Origin: Syntrophales bacterium
GTDB lineage: Bacteria > Desulfobacterota > Syntrophia > Syntrophales > PHBD01
NCBI GenBank assembly: GCA_035363115.1
Contig: DAOSEM010000002.1
Location: forward strand, 62,001-126,000
Length of the DNA: 64,000 bases
Direction of reading: 5' to 3'
Below the pieces are notes generated by a model. That model was not told the origin of the DNA. It did no database searches and worked only from the letters and a program-made list of their open reading frames with translations. Positions 54,885 to 63,615 of this stretch are shown piece by piece. The stretch's first letter is position 1; each line of letters starts with the position of its first letter. The translations under genes were made by a program, and so were the position numbers.

Positions 54885-57164
54885 ATGAGAAAAATCGCCA
54901 CCGGAGTACTCTGGCTCCTCGTTGTTGTGATGCTCTGCGGCTGCGGCGCCCTTGGCCGGGACATCGAGGTCAGCTCCCTCATGCAGAAGAAGAAGCATCA
55001 CGAGGCAATCCGGATGCTCCAGGGGGAGCTGGATGCGAAGATGGAGGTGTCCTCGTTCCGCCTCTATCTACTGAGCGCGGCCTACTATGAAGTCCGGGAC
55101 TACGAACGCCTGCTCACGACGGTGGACCTGATGGAGCGCAGGATCGCCGGCGGCGACGCCGAGATCTACGGCGCAAATCTCGCCCCGTATCCGGGGATCA
55201 TGCGCGGCTTCGCATACCTGGATCAGGGCGACTTCGAGAAGGCGGTGAAGGCGGCCTCGGAGGCCCATGCCGTCCTGGAGCGGATCGGCTCGCGGTCCAA
55301 CGGCTTTTACACCTCCCAGCTCATCGACATAAACGGCATCCTCGGCGTCGCGCAGGCCAACCTGAACCGCTTCGCCGAAGCGGATCGCTGCCTCGATGTC
55401 CTCAAGCGCAAGGAAATGGGGCAGGGCATCCTGGGGCCGGAGCAGCACATCGCCATCGCCCGGGTCTACATGGCGAAGCGGCAGTACCGGGAGGCCCTGG
55501 CGGCGATCCAGGACCCGGCGGCCAAAGCGTTCGGTCCGGCCACGGTTTTCTACGACCAGACCTTCCAGGAACTCCCGAAGTTTTTCATCCTGACCAAGTG
55601 CCTCTATGAAACGGGACGGATCCGGGAGGCCGGGGAGGGATACGACCAGCTTCTGAGGCATCCCCAGATCAAGCAGGTCGGGGGGCTGTACTGGCCGGTC
55701 CTCCTGGACCGCGCAAAGATCGCCCGCGCCGGTGGACAGGACCGGGAGGCCGAGGCGATGCTCCGGGAGGCCGTCGAGGTGATCGAGAAGCAGCGGTCAT
55801 CCATCCGGTCGGAGGCCGGGCGGATCGGGTACGTCGGCGACAAGCAGGCCGTTTACCAGGAGCTGGTCACGCTCCTCGTGGCCGGGAATCGTCCCGCCGA
55901 GGCGTTTGAATACGTGGAGCGCGCCAAGGGCAGGGCACTGGTGGACCTCCTGGCCTCCCAGGACATCCGGCCCCGCACCGGGAGCGCGGAGCAGGTCGGC
56001 ACCTCCTACCGGGAGCTTGCCCGGGCCGAGCGGGATCTCGGTGTCGTGGCGGATCCCGCGGGTGGAAACGACACGGCACGAACCCGTGGGATCGCCGTCT
56101 CCCTGAAGAAGGACCTGGCCTCCCAGGCCCCGGAATTCACTTCTCTCGTGGCCGTTACGGGGACCCCGCTTGGCGAGATCCGGGACCGGCTTGCGCGGGA
56201 CGAAGCGCTAGTCGAATATTACGAGGCCGGCGGGGAGTGGTTCGTCTTTGTCCTGAAGCGGGACGGCATCGCCGTCAAAGGACTGGGCAAGCCCGACCTG
56301 GAAAAGGACGTCCGGGACTTCCGATCGGCGCTGACCAACCCGGCCTCCCGCGATTACCTGGCCCGCTCGCAGAATCTCTACCGGAAGCTGATCCAGCCGG
56401 TGTCCGGCCTGCTGGAGGGGTCGCGGCTGACCGTCGTTCCCCACGGGCCGCTGCACTACCTGCCCTTCAGCGCACTGCACTCAGGCCGGGAATACCTCGT
56501 CGACCGGGCGGGCATCCGGATCCTGCAGACCGCCGGCATTCTCCGGTTCATTCGCAGCAGGCCCCGGGCGGCGCGGCCGGTGGTTCTTGTCATGGGCAAT
56601 CCCGATCTGGGGGACCCCAAGTACGATCTGAAGTATGCCCAGGAGGAGGCCAGGGCCATCGCCCGGCTCATGCCCGGCGCCACCCTCCTTCTGCGCGAAC
56701 GGGCAAAGGCATCCGTCCTCACCGGCCGCGCCGGGCAGTTCGACATGATCCATTTCGCCGCCCACGGCGTCTTCGATCCGGACGATCCGCTCGGCTCGGC
56801 GCTGCTCCTGGCCGGGGACGATGCAGGGAGCGGCTGGCTCCGGGCGCGGGATCTGTACAACCTCAACCTGAATGCGGACCTGGTGACGCTCAGCGCCTGC
56901 GAGACGGCCCTGGGGAAGATCACGAAGGGCGATGATGTCGTCGGTTTCACCCGGGGCTTTCTCTATGCCGGGGCCGGCTCCATTGTCTCCACGCTCTGGA
57001 AGGTGGACGACCGGGCGACGAAGGACCTGATGCTGGATTTTTACGGCCGGATCCTCAAGACGGACAAGGGAGAGGCCCTGAGGCAGGCCCAACGGAACGC
57101 CATGAAGAGGCACCCCCATCCGTTCTACTGGGCGTCGTTTCAGTTGACGGGCAATTCCCAGTGA
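54885..57164 (+). CDS. Lipoprotein with TPR repeats and CHAT protease domain
   Basis: 759 residues from ATG 54885 after AAGGAGG. The N-terminus carries a lipoprotein-like signal ending LCGCGALG (Cys18 or Cys20). Residues 30-370 are helical TPR-like repeats, followed by a linker and a CHAT caspase-like domain from about 440. The catalytic dyad is His627 in MIHFAAHGVFDP and Cys672 in VTLSACETALG; the closing block AGAGSIVSTLWKVDDRATKDL is complete. So a likely active cysteine protease, tethered to the envelope. Cytosolic CHAT proteases act in defence and separase-like roles; an exported one has no clear precedent function. Confidence 0.88.
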   Translation: MRKIATGVLWLLVVVMLCGCGALGRDIEVSSLMQKKKHHEAIRMLQGELDAKMEVSSFRLYLLSAAYYEVRDYERLLTTVDLMERRIAGGDAEIYGANLAPYPGIMRGFAYLDQGDFEKAVKAASEAHAVLERIGSRSNGFYTSQLIDINGILGVAQANLNRFAEADRCLDVLKRKEMGQGILGPEQHIAIARVYMAKRQYREALAAIQDPAAKAFGPATVFYDQTFQELPKFFILTKCLYETGRIREAGEGYDQLLRHPQIKQVGGLYWPVLLDRAKIARAGGQDREAEAMLREAVEVIEKQRSSIRSEAGRIGYVGDKQAVYQELVTLLVAGNRPAEAFEYVERAKGRALVDLLASQDIRPRTGSAEQVGTSYRELARAERDLGVVADPAGGNDTARTRGIAVSLKKDLASQAPEFTSLVAVTGTPLGEIRDRLARDEALVEYYEAGGEWFVFVLKRDGIAVKGLGKPDLEKDVRDFRSALTNPASRDYLARSQNLYRKLIQPVSGLLEGSRLTVVPHGPLHYLPFSALHSGREYLVDRAGIRILQTAGILRFIRSRPRAARPVVLVMGNPDLGDPKYDLKYAQEEARAIARLMPGATLLLRERAKASVLTGRAGQFDMIHFAAHGVFDPDDPLGSALLLAGDDAGSGWLRARDLYNLNLNADLVTLSACETALGKITKGDDVVGFTRGFLYAGAGSIVSTLWKVDDRATKDLMLDFYGRILKTDKGEALRQAQRNAMKRHPHPFYWASFQLTGNSQ

Positions 57165-57233
57165 CGGGAGCCACGGGGGCGGAGGCGGGTTGAAGGATCG
57201 CAGATACCATGAATACTTTCCGGGAGGTGCGGT

Positions 57234-57806
57234 ATGGACGTATTTGAGGCCATCCGGGGACGCAGAAGCTGCCGCCAGTTTCTGCCGGATCCCATCCCCG
57301 AGGACAAGATCATGCAGATTCTGGATGCGGCGGTTCGGGCGCCGTCGCCGGCCAACAACCAGCCGTGGGAATTCGTCGTGATCACCAGTCCGGACGTCAA
57401 GAGAAGGATCCACGATGAATCACTGGCCGTGAAAAAGGCGCTGTACGAAAAAAGCGGCTGGTCCTGGATCGACCGGTACAGGGCCGATTTTCTGCTCCAG
57501 GCGCCGGTCCTCGTCGCGGTCATCGGCGACCCGGAAAAGACGGGAGCCCACAAGTTTCACGAGGGGACGGAAACGGTCTACCAGCATGCCTGCGCCGCGG
57601 CGATCCAGAACATGCTGCTGGCGGCGCACGCCCTTGGCCTGGGAAGCCTCTGGTTCACCCTCTTCGACCGGGCGGTCCTGGCGGAGATCCTGGGGATCGG
57701 GCCGTCCAGGCTTCCCCTGGCACTGATCTGCCTGGGGCTTCCGTCCGGGGAAACGCTTCAGACACCGCGAAAGGCGGCCGCGGACAGGACCACCTTCATC
57801 CGCTGA
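57234..57806 (+). CDS. Nitroreductase family protein
   Basis: 190 residues. FMN-binding blocks AIRGRRSCRQF at residues 6-16, RAPSPANNQPWEFVVI near 38, and the ALGLGSLWFTLF segment. These flavoproteins reduce nitro groups, quinones or enoates with NAD(P)H; short members also include ring-modifying enzymes. GGGAGG precedes the ATG. No partner is evident. Confidence 0.85.
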   Translation: MDVFEAIRGRRSCRQFLPDPIPEDKIMQILDAAVRAPSPANNQPWEFVVITSPDVKRRIHDESLAVKKALYEKSGWSWIDRYRADFLLQAPVLVAVIGDPEKTGAHKFHEGTETVYQHACAAAIQNMLLAAHALGLGSLWFTLFDRAVLAEILGIGPSRLPLALICLGLPSGETLQTPRKAAADRTTFIR

Positions 57807-57955
57807 CATCATCGGCCGGTCTCCCGCGGGCATCCGTGCGGTGGATTACCGGTTCTGTTGAGAGGACGCTCCGCTCCTTGGCGGAATGATCCGGTGCATA
57901 GCCCTGCCTTCGCAAACGAGAGCGGGATCGACCCCGTTCCCTCCTGTTCCCTTCC

Positions 57956-57984
57956 TTGACATTCCTCCCGCCACCTTGTAATAA
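57956..57984 (+). promoter_or_regulatory. Strong sigma-70 promoter of the formate dehydrogenase gene
   Basis: TTGACA (57956-57961), 17 bases, TAATAA (57979-57984), giving a leader of about 57 bases before ATG 58048. The leader holds two copies of GCATAG around 57999 and 58019. The 241-base gap before the gene is otherwise featureless. Confidence 0.65.
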
Positions 57985-58047
57985 AACGCAAAGAATATGG
58001 CATAGTTAGGTTAAAAATAGCATAGATGTCCGTAAGGGAGGTCCTGT

Positions 58048-60735
58048 ATGAATTCATTCACGCTAAACGGGAGAGAGGCGACGTTTACTCCGGGCCAGTC
58101 CATCCTGGATGCAGCCCGGGATAACGGTGTCGAAATCCCAACTCTCTGCTTTCTCAAGCAAAATGCCCCCACGGGGGCCTGTCGGGTATGTCTCGTGGAG
58201 GTGGCCGGAGCCCGCACCCTCATGGCGTCCTGCTCGACACCGGTGACGCGGGGCATGGAGGTCCAGACGGACACCGAGCGTGTTCACGGCGCCAGAAAGC
58301 TGGTCGTGGAGCTCCTCCTGGCCAGCGGTCATCATGACTGCCTGGTCTGCGAGGCCAACGGAAACTGCCGGCTCCAGGATCTTGCCTATCGCTACGGGAT
58401 CCGGGAACTGAAATTCCCCCGATCCGAGGAGCGGTACCCCGTGGAGGATGAGAATCCCTTCATCGTGCGTGATTTCAGCAGGTGTATCCTCTGCGGACGC
58501 TGCGTCCAGGCCTGCAACGAGGTCGTCGTCAACCGGGCGATCAGCCTCGGCTATCGCGGCGCCAGGAGCAAGATCGTCACCGGCGGGGACATGCCCTATC
58601 ACGAGAGCGAGTGCGTGATGTGCGGCCAGTGCGTGCAGGTCTGCCCGGTCGGGGCGCTGACGGAGAAGAAGGCCACGGGGCTGGGCCGACCCTGGGAAAC
58701 GGAGAAAATCCGCACGACCTGCCCCTACTGCGGCGTAGGCTGCCAGATTCACCTTCATGTCAGGGACGGCCGGATCGTCAAGGCGACCGGCGTGGAGGAG
58801 GCGGAGCCGAATCACGGTCGCCTCTGCGTCAAGGGTCGCTTCGGGTACGACTTCATCTACTCGAAGGAGCGGCTCACGACGCCCCTGATTCGCGAGGGAG
58901 AGGGCTTCCGAGAGGCCTCCTGGGACGAGGCGCTCGATCTCGTCGCCGACCGCCTGAAAGAGATCATCGCCAAGCACGGACCGGACAGCGTTGCCGGGGT
59001 GAGCTGCGCCCGCAGCCTCAACGAGGACTCCTACCAGATGCAGAAGCTCTTCCGGGCGGTGTTCAAGACGAACAACATAGACCACTGCGCCCGAACCTGA
59101 CACGCCCCCACCGTCGCCGGTCTGGCGACTGCATTCGGTTCCGGTGCCATGACGAACTCCTTTTCCCACTTCGCCAAGGCGAAGATGATGTTCATCATCG
59201 GGTCGAACATGACGGAGGCCCATCCCGTCGCGGCGACCTTCGTCAAGGAGGCCGTCACGGGCGGCGCCCAGCTCATCGTCGTCGACCCGAGAAGAACGCC
59301 GCTGTGCGATTTCGCGAAGATCCACGCTCCGATCCGGGTCGGCTCGGACGTGGCCTTCCTCAACGGCCTGATGCACGTCCTCATCCAGGAGGATCTCTAT
59401 GACAAGGAGTACGTGAACTCCTGCACCACCGGCTTCGACGAGCTGAAGGAGAAGGTGATGGAGTATCCGCCGGAGCGTGCCGCGGAGATCAGCGGGATCC
59501 CCGCCGACCGGATCCGCGAGATCGCCCGAACCCTGGCCTCCGTCAAGCCGGCCATGCTCATGTACACGCTCGGCATCACAGAGCACACCTGCGGGGTCAA
59601 CAACGTCCTGTCCTGCGCGAACCTCCAGATGCTCCTCGGCAACGTCGGCTTCGAGTGCGGCGGCGTGAATCCGCTGCGGGGCCAGAACAACGTCCAGGGG
59701 GCCTGCGACATGGGCGCCCTGCCCAACGTCTTCCCCGGGTACCAGAGGGTGGACAATCCCGAGGCGCGGGCGAAGTTCGCAAAAGCCTGGGGCGTGGAGG
59801 ACCTGCCCGCGAAGCCGGGCCTGATGATTCCCCGGATGATGGACGGCCTGGTGGACGGAAACGTGAAGGCCTTTTACATCTTCGGCGAGAACCTCGCCAA
59901 TACGGAGCCGGACATCCGGCACGTGGAGCACTGCCTGGAATCGGCGGAGTTCCTGGTCTGCCAGGACATCTTTCCCACTGAGACGACCCGGTTCGCCCAC
60001 GTGATCCTGCCGGCGGCGGCCTGGAGCGAGAACGATGGAACGTTCACGAGCAGCGAGCGCCGGGTGAACCGCGTCCGCACCGTCCGCCCTGCACCAGGGT
60101 CCGCCATGCCCAACTGGTGGATCTTCCGGGAGCTGGCCAAGCGGTTCGGCCATTCCTGGGAATCGGACAGTGCCCGGGAGATCTGGGACAACGAGCTCTC
60201 CGCGCTGGCCCCGTCCATGGCCGGCATCAAGTATGCGCGCCTGGAGGAAGACGGCCTCCAGTGGCCCGTCCCGAGCGAGGAGAGCTGCGGGACGACATTC
60301 CTTCATCATGACGGATGCTTCACCTGCGGGCTCGGCGTTTTTTCACCGGTCGACTGGACGCCCCCGGCGGAGCAGCCCGACGGCGAGTATCCCTTCGTTC
60401 TCAGCACGGGCAGGCGCCTCTACCATTACCATACGCGCACCCAGACGGGGCGCTGCGCCGGCCTGAACGACCTGCTCGGGGAGGAGACCGCCGACATCAG
60501 CCCGCAGGACGCGCGGAATCTGGGTATCGGCCACGGGGAGATGATCCGTGTCCGGTCCAGGCGCGGGGATGTGAAGGTCCGGGCGAACGTAACGGGGCAG
60601 GTGCCTTCCGGAATGGTCTGGATGGCCTTTCATTTCCGGGAAGCCTGCGCCAACTGGATCACGAATCCGGCCTTCGATCCGATTACGCAGACCGCCGAAT
60701 ACAAGGCCTGCGCGGTGGCAATCGAAAAAATGTAA
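58048..60735 (+). CDS. fdhA: Selenocysteine formate dehydrogenase catalytic subunit
   Basis: 895 residues when the in-frame TGA at 59098-59100 is read as selenocysteine (Sec351 in HCARTUHAPTVAGL, the FDH active-site motif). Domains: [2Fe-2S] 1-80 (TGACRVCLVEVAG), His-Cys3 [4Fe-4S], two [4Fe-4S] sites (CILCGRCVQAC, CVMCGQCVQVCPVG), the molybdopterin [4Fe-4S] site CPYCGVGCQIH near 230, then the Mo/W-bis-MGD body and the dinucleotide-binding C-terminus. It interconverts formate and CO2. The N-terminal ferredoxin module resembles that of the hydrogenase at 32883. No diaphorase subunit is adjacent. ATG follows GGGAGG. Confidence 0.93.
59098..59129 (+). promoter_or_regulatory. UGA selenocysteine codon and SECIS-like hairpin
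   Basis: Twelve bases after the UGA, GTCGCC (59113-59118), loop GGTCT, GGCGAC (59124-59129) make a perfect six-base stem. The loop GGUCU is the SelB-recognised loop of the E. coli fdhF SECIS. Distance from the UGA is appropriate. Confidence 0.85.
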
Positions 60736-60760
60736 GGCGGCGGGCTTGGCTCAAACTTGA

Positions 60761-60797
60761 CGAGAGGGGGACGGATTTCAACTCTGTCCCCCTCTCG
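60761..60797 (+). terminator. First hairpin after fdhA
   Basis: CGAGAGGGGGAC and GTCCCCCTCTCG pair perfectly over twelve bases with a 13-base loop, 25 bases past the fdhA stop. No T-run follows directly. Confidence 0.55.
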
Positions 60798-60809
60798 ATT
60801 CTGAGGAAG

Positions 60810-60834
60810 CGGGGCGGAATTGAAATCCGCCCCG
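60810..60834. terminator. Second hairpin, between convergent genes
   Basis: CGGGGCGGA, loop ATTGAAA, TCCGCCCCG: nine-base stem followed by TTTCCTATTT on the plus strand, 4 bases from the stop of the minus-strand gene. Its TTGAAATCCG (60820-60829) is complementary to CGGATTTCAA (60772-60781) in the first hairpin, so the two can pair alternatively. Confidence 0.6.
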
Positions 60835-60838
60835 TTTC

Positions 60839-61522
60839 CTATTTCACGGTATAGCCGCGGCCGTCGAGGCAGGCGGCCATCGCCCGCTGGTAATCGGCCC
60901 GATCCTTCCGCACCTTGTTCGCGGTTGACGCGCCCGGGGGCTGTGTCGGATCGAACCCTGTCTGGTCGACGGCCCAGCGATGGCAGGCATAGCGGTCGTC
61001 GGCCTGCTGCTGCTCACTCTGGCCCTGGCGGGGATAGACGAACAGCTCATCTGCCGCCGGCGGCGCCTGGCTGGCCTCTTCCTTCGGCGGTGCCACGACG
61101 ACGTAGCCGTTCCCGCGGTTCACGTAATACACCTCGTTGGCATAGTAGTAGGGAGTTCTCCCCACCCAGACCGTCGTATGGTAGGGCGGCAGGAAGGGAA
61201 CGATCAGCCCCACCGGCGGCGCGACGACCACGAAGTTGGGCCCTGACGGCAGATACCAGGCGCCGTCTGAGAAGTAGTAGCTCAGGCCGCCATAGACGAC
61301 GACACGGTGACGCGGCGGCAGGACCCGGATATGCCGGCCCCGGTACGGATAGGCCCGGTTGTGGTGATAGCGCATGTCCCGGTACTCCCATTGACCGCGA
61401 GGGCCGGGGCGTGGCGGCTGCGCCGGTGCCGTCTCCACGGTCGCCAGGAACAGGACGGACGTAAGGAGGGCCGCCGCCAGCCCGGACAAAATGCTTCTAT
61501 GTTTCATGAAATTCATCGACAT
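60839..61522 (-). CDS. Exported DUF6515-like protein
   Basis: 227 residues from ATG 61522 after GGAGGG; further ATGs at 61516 and 61507. A signal peptide ends near APAQ. The middle (YRGRHIRVLPPRHRVVVYGG, YYFSDGAWYLPSGPNFVVVA, TPYYYANEVYYV) is Tyr, Val and Pro-rich as in DUF6515. The C-terminal 75 residues are a separate domain: FVYPRQGQSEQQQADDRYAC, HRWAVDQTGFDP and RAMAACLDGRGYTVK, also found at the end of the neighbouring protein. Function unknown; probably an envelope protein. Confidence 0.75.
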   Translation of the reverse strand: MSMNFMKHRSILSGLAAALLTSVLFLATVETAPAQPPRPGPRGQWEYRDMRYHHNRAYPYRGRHIRVLPPRHRVVVYGGLSYYFSDGAWYLPSGPNFVVVAPPVGLIVPFLPPYHTTVWVGRTPYYYANEVYYVNRGNGYVVVAPPKEEASQAPPAADELFVYPRQGQSEQQQADDRYACHRWAVDQTGFDPTQPPGASTANKVRKDRADYQRAMAACLDGRGYTVK

Positions 61523-61634
61523 GGCGATTCCCTCCAGCCCGCAGCGGGTCAAACGGAAGCAGGGGCACGGACTGCCCATCCGTTTCTCCGCTTCCGGATA
61601 AAAAAATCGAGGGGGCCGGCTTGAGCGACGGCCC

Positions 61635-62261
61635 CTATTGGACCGTATAGCCCCGTCCTTCCAGACAGGCGGACATGGCGCGCCGGAAGCGGAGCTCCTG
61701 TTCCCTGATCTGCGCGTTTTGCGCCTGGCGATCGCGGGCATGGGCCTCCTCGATCTGCCGGAGCTGCTCCTGCCGGGCCGCTTCGGACATCGCCCCGGCA
61801 AAGGCACCACCCGCCGCGCCGATCAGGGCCCCTCCGCCGGCGTGCCGGTGGCCGCCGATCAGGGCACCCAGAACCGCCCCGGCAATGGCCATGCGGATGG
61901 TCTCGAATCCCGGCGGGGGCAGCGGGACCACCTGGATGCGCTGTTCAATGGGAATGGACGAGCGTCCCGGGTCGAACGCAGTCTGCTTCACCGCCCAGTT
62001 GTAGCATTCGTAGTGGTCGCGGGATTGCTGCTCCTCCGTCTGGCCCTCTTTCGGATAGAAATAGACCTGGGTGAGGGGGGGCGTCTTCTGGGCCGCGGCC
62101 GTACTTTCCGGAGCAGCCGGTGATGCCTCGCGGTATGGCGCCTGGTGGTAGCAGGCGGACAGGGCGAGAACCAAAAGAAGGGCCGCCAGCACGAAACCGG
62201 TCCTGGAAAACCGCCGCCTCCATCCCCTCCTGACAGTCGCTGCCGAACGATCTGGCTTCAT
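61635..62261 (-). CDS. Lipoprotein with glycine zipper and shared C-terminal domain
   Basis: 208 residues from ATG 62261, preceded by GGAAGGAG. Lipoprotein signal ALLLVLALSAC. Next come FYPKEGQTEEQQSRDHYECY and NWAVKQTAFDPG, then a glycine-zipper region (AGAVLGALIGGHRHAGGGAL), a Gln/Glu/Arg helix, and RAMSACLEGRGYTVQ at the end. The two flanking blocks are the same as in the preceding DUF6515-like protein, here split by an inserted zipper. Glycine zippers insert into or associate with membranes. Confidence 0.75.
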   Translation of the reverse strand: MKPDRSAATVRRGWRRRFSRTGFVLAALLLVLALSACYHQAPYREASPAAPESTAAAQKTPPLTQVYFYPKEGQTEEQQSRDHYECYNWAVKQTAFDPGRSSIPIEQRIQVVPLPPPGFETIRMAIAGAVLGALIGGHRHAGGGALIGAAGGAFAGAMSEAARQEQLRQIEEAHARDRQAQNAQIREQELRFRRAMSACLEGRGYTVQ

Positions 62262-62711
62262 TTTCTTGCTCCTTCCGGAATGACCCCGCCGCCCCGATCG
62301 GGATGATTCGGCGGCGGGACCCTCTCTATTCGGGCGCATTCCTGCCGTAAAGATTGAACCTGTTTCATGAAAAAAGCAATCCGTATGCCAGGGCCGCATC
62401 GCCGCCATGCAATCGGTAGAGATCACTTGTATTTTATCGATTGAACGAGAAGCGGCGACGCGGAGCAAGGGGGATCAACAGGGTAAAAAATACACAACCC
62501 AGGTCCCGCGGATGTGCACAAAGTATACACTGCAACCGCTGGCGAACGCCCTTTGCAGGTCTTGCAAAAAGATGATTGAGCGGCTCTTGGGATTGGCATA
62601 TGATGCGCGCCATGGAAAGGAGCACCGGCCGGTCCGCGGCGGTGCTCCCGGCAGTCAATCAAAGGCAGGCCCCGGAGTCGGGGCTGCAGCCTTTTCCAGG
62701 AAGGAGGATGT
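62262..62711. other. Intergenic region, leader of the enoyl-CoA hydratase gene
   Basis: 450 bases without a convincing gene; the apparent reading frames here overlap the real start at 62712. A weak sigma-54-like site TGGCATATGATGCGC starts at 62594 (GG and GC at the right spacing, other bases poor). A nine-base inverted repeat GGAGCACCG/CGGTGCTCC (62619-62648) and a terminator-like hairpin (62661-62694) follow. The left part is AT-rich. Confidence 0.45.
62661..62695 (+). terminator. Terminator-like hairpin just before the hydratase start
   Basis: AAAGGC with GCCTTT outside, and GCCCCG, loop GAGT, CGGGGC inside, followed by TTTT. It ends about 17 bases before ATG 62712, so it could attenuate transcription into the hydratase or sequester its AGGAAGGAGG site. 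Confidence 0.5.
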
Positions 62712-63518
62712 ATGTCTGTTGACGATATTTTCAAGGTGGAAATGGACGGCCACATCGCCTGGCTGGTGCTGAATCGTCCGGAGAAGCGCAACGCCATGGG
62801 GTTTGCATTTTACCTCGGCCTGAAGGAACTGTTCACCCGTTTCGACCAGGATCCGAACGTGCGGGTCGTCGTGATCCGTGCCGAGGGAAAGAGCTTCACC
62901 GCCGGGACCGATCTGGCCGAACTGGGCGGCGCCTGCGCCGATCCAAGCACCGCCACCCGGGAAAAATTCCGCGGGATGATTCTCGAGGCGCAGGAGGGCA
63001 TCAACGCCGTCGAGCTGTGCAGGAAGCCGGTCATTGCCGCCATCCACGGGCACTGCATCGGCGGCGGGGTGGATTTCGTCTGTGCCGCCGACGTGCGTTA
63101 CGGAACCCGGGACGCCGTCTTCAGCATCCGGGAGACCCGGGTCGCCTTCATCGCCGACGTGGGCACGCTGCAGCGCATGCCCCATATCGTCGGGCACGGC
63201 TGGTTCCGGGAACTGGCGCTGTCGGGCCGGGATTTCGGCGCCGAGGAGGCCCTGAAGATGGGATTCCTCACCCGGGTCTGCGAAGACAAGGACGCCCTAT
63301 ACCGGGAAGCGGGCAAACTGGCCGCCGAGATCGCCGGCTGTGCCCCCCTGGCCGTGCAGGGCACCAAGGACGTGATCCTCTACAGCCGCGATCAGGGTAT
63401 TTACCCGGGACTCCGGTACGTGGCCCAGAAGAACGCCGCCGTTATCCCGTCGGAAGACCTGCTCGAAGCCGTCACGGCCTTCTTCGAGAAGCGGCCCGCT
63501 GATTTCAAGGGGCGCTGA
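62712..63518 (+). CDS. Enoyl-CoA hydratase/isomerase family protein
   Basis: 268 residues of the crotonase superfamily. N-terminal VEMDGHIAWLVLNRPEKRNAM, oxyanion-hole region SFTAGTDLAELGG, second Gly block HGHCIGGGVDFVCAADVRYG and the final AVQGTKDVILYSRD. The catalytic Glu pair typical of hydratase is not obvious (AGTDLAELGG), so it may be an isomerase or hydrolase variant. Ribosome site AAGGAGG. Confidence 0.85.
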   Translation: MSVDDIFKVEMDGHIAWLVLNRPEKRNAMGFAFYLGLKELFTRFDQDPNVRVVVIRAEGKSFTAGTDLAELGGACADPSTATREKFRGMILEAQEGINAVELCRKPVIAAIHGHCIGGGVDFVCAADVRYGTRDAVFSIRETRVAFIADVGTLQRMPHIVGHGWFRELALSGRDFGAEEALKMGFLTRVCEDKDALYREAGKLAAEIAGCAPLAVQGTKDVILYSRDQGIYPGLRYVAQKNAAVIPSEDLLEAVTAFFEKRPADFKGR

Positions 63519-63615
63519 GGACATATAGACGATTCGGCTGTTTCCATTCCCGAGCGCATCGGGACGGACCGTAGACGGGCATCCGCCTCGGTCCCGTCCG
63601 GACAAGGAGGTCGTT

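Noticed and set aside
59098..59160. Formate dehydrogenase as a pseudogene or two separate proteins
   Set aside because: The TGA falls exactly on the active-site Sec/Cys codon, the frame is unchanged on both sides, and a SECIS-like hairpin follows.
58063..60309. A 748-codon minus-strand frame across fdhA
   Set aside because: Antisense shadow of formate dehydrogenase; no recognisable motif or ribosome site.
62594..62609. Sigma-54 promoter for the enoyl-CoA hydratase
   Set aside because: Only the invariant GG and GC and part of the -24 box match; the -12 box is poor and no activator is encoded here. Kept only as a note in the intergenic entry.
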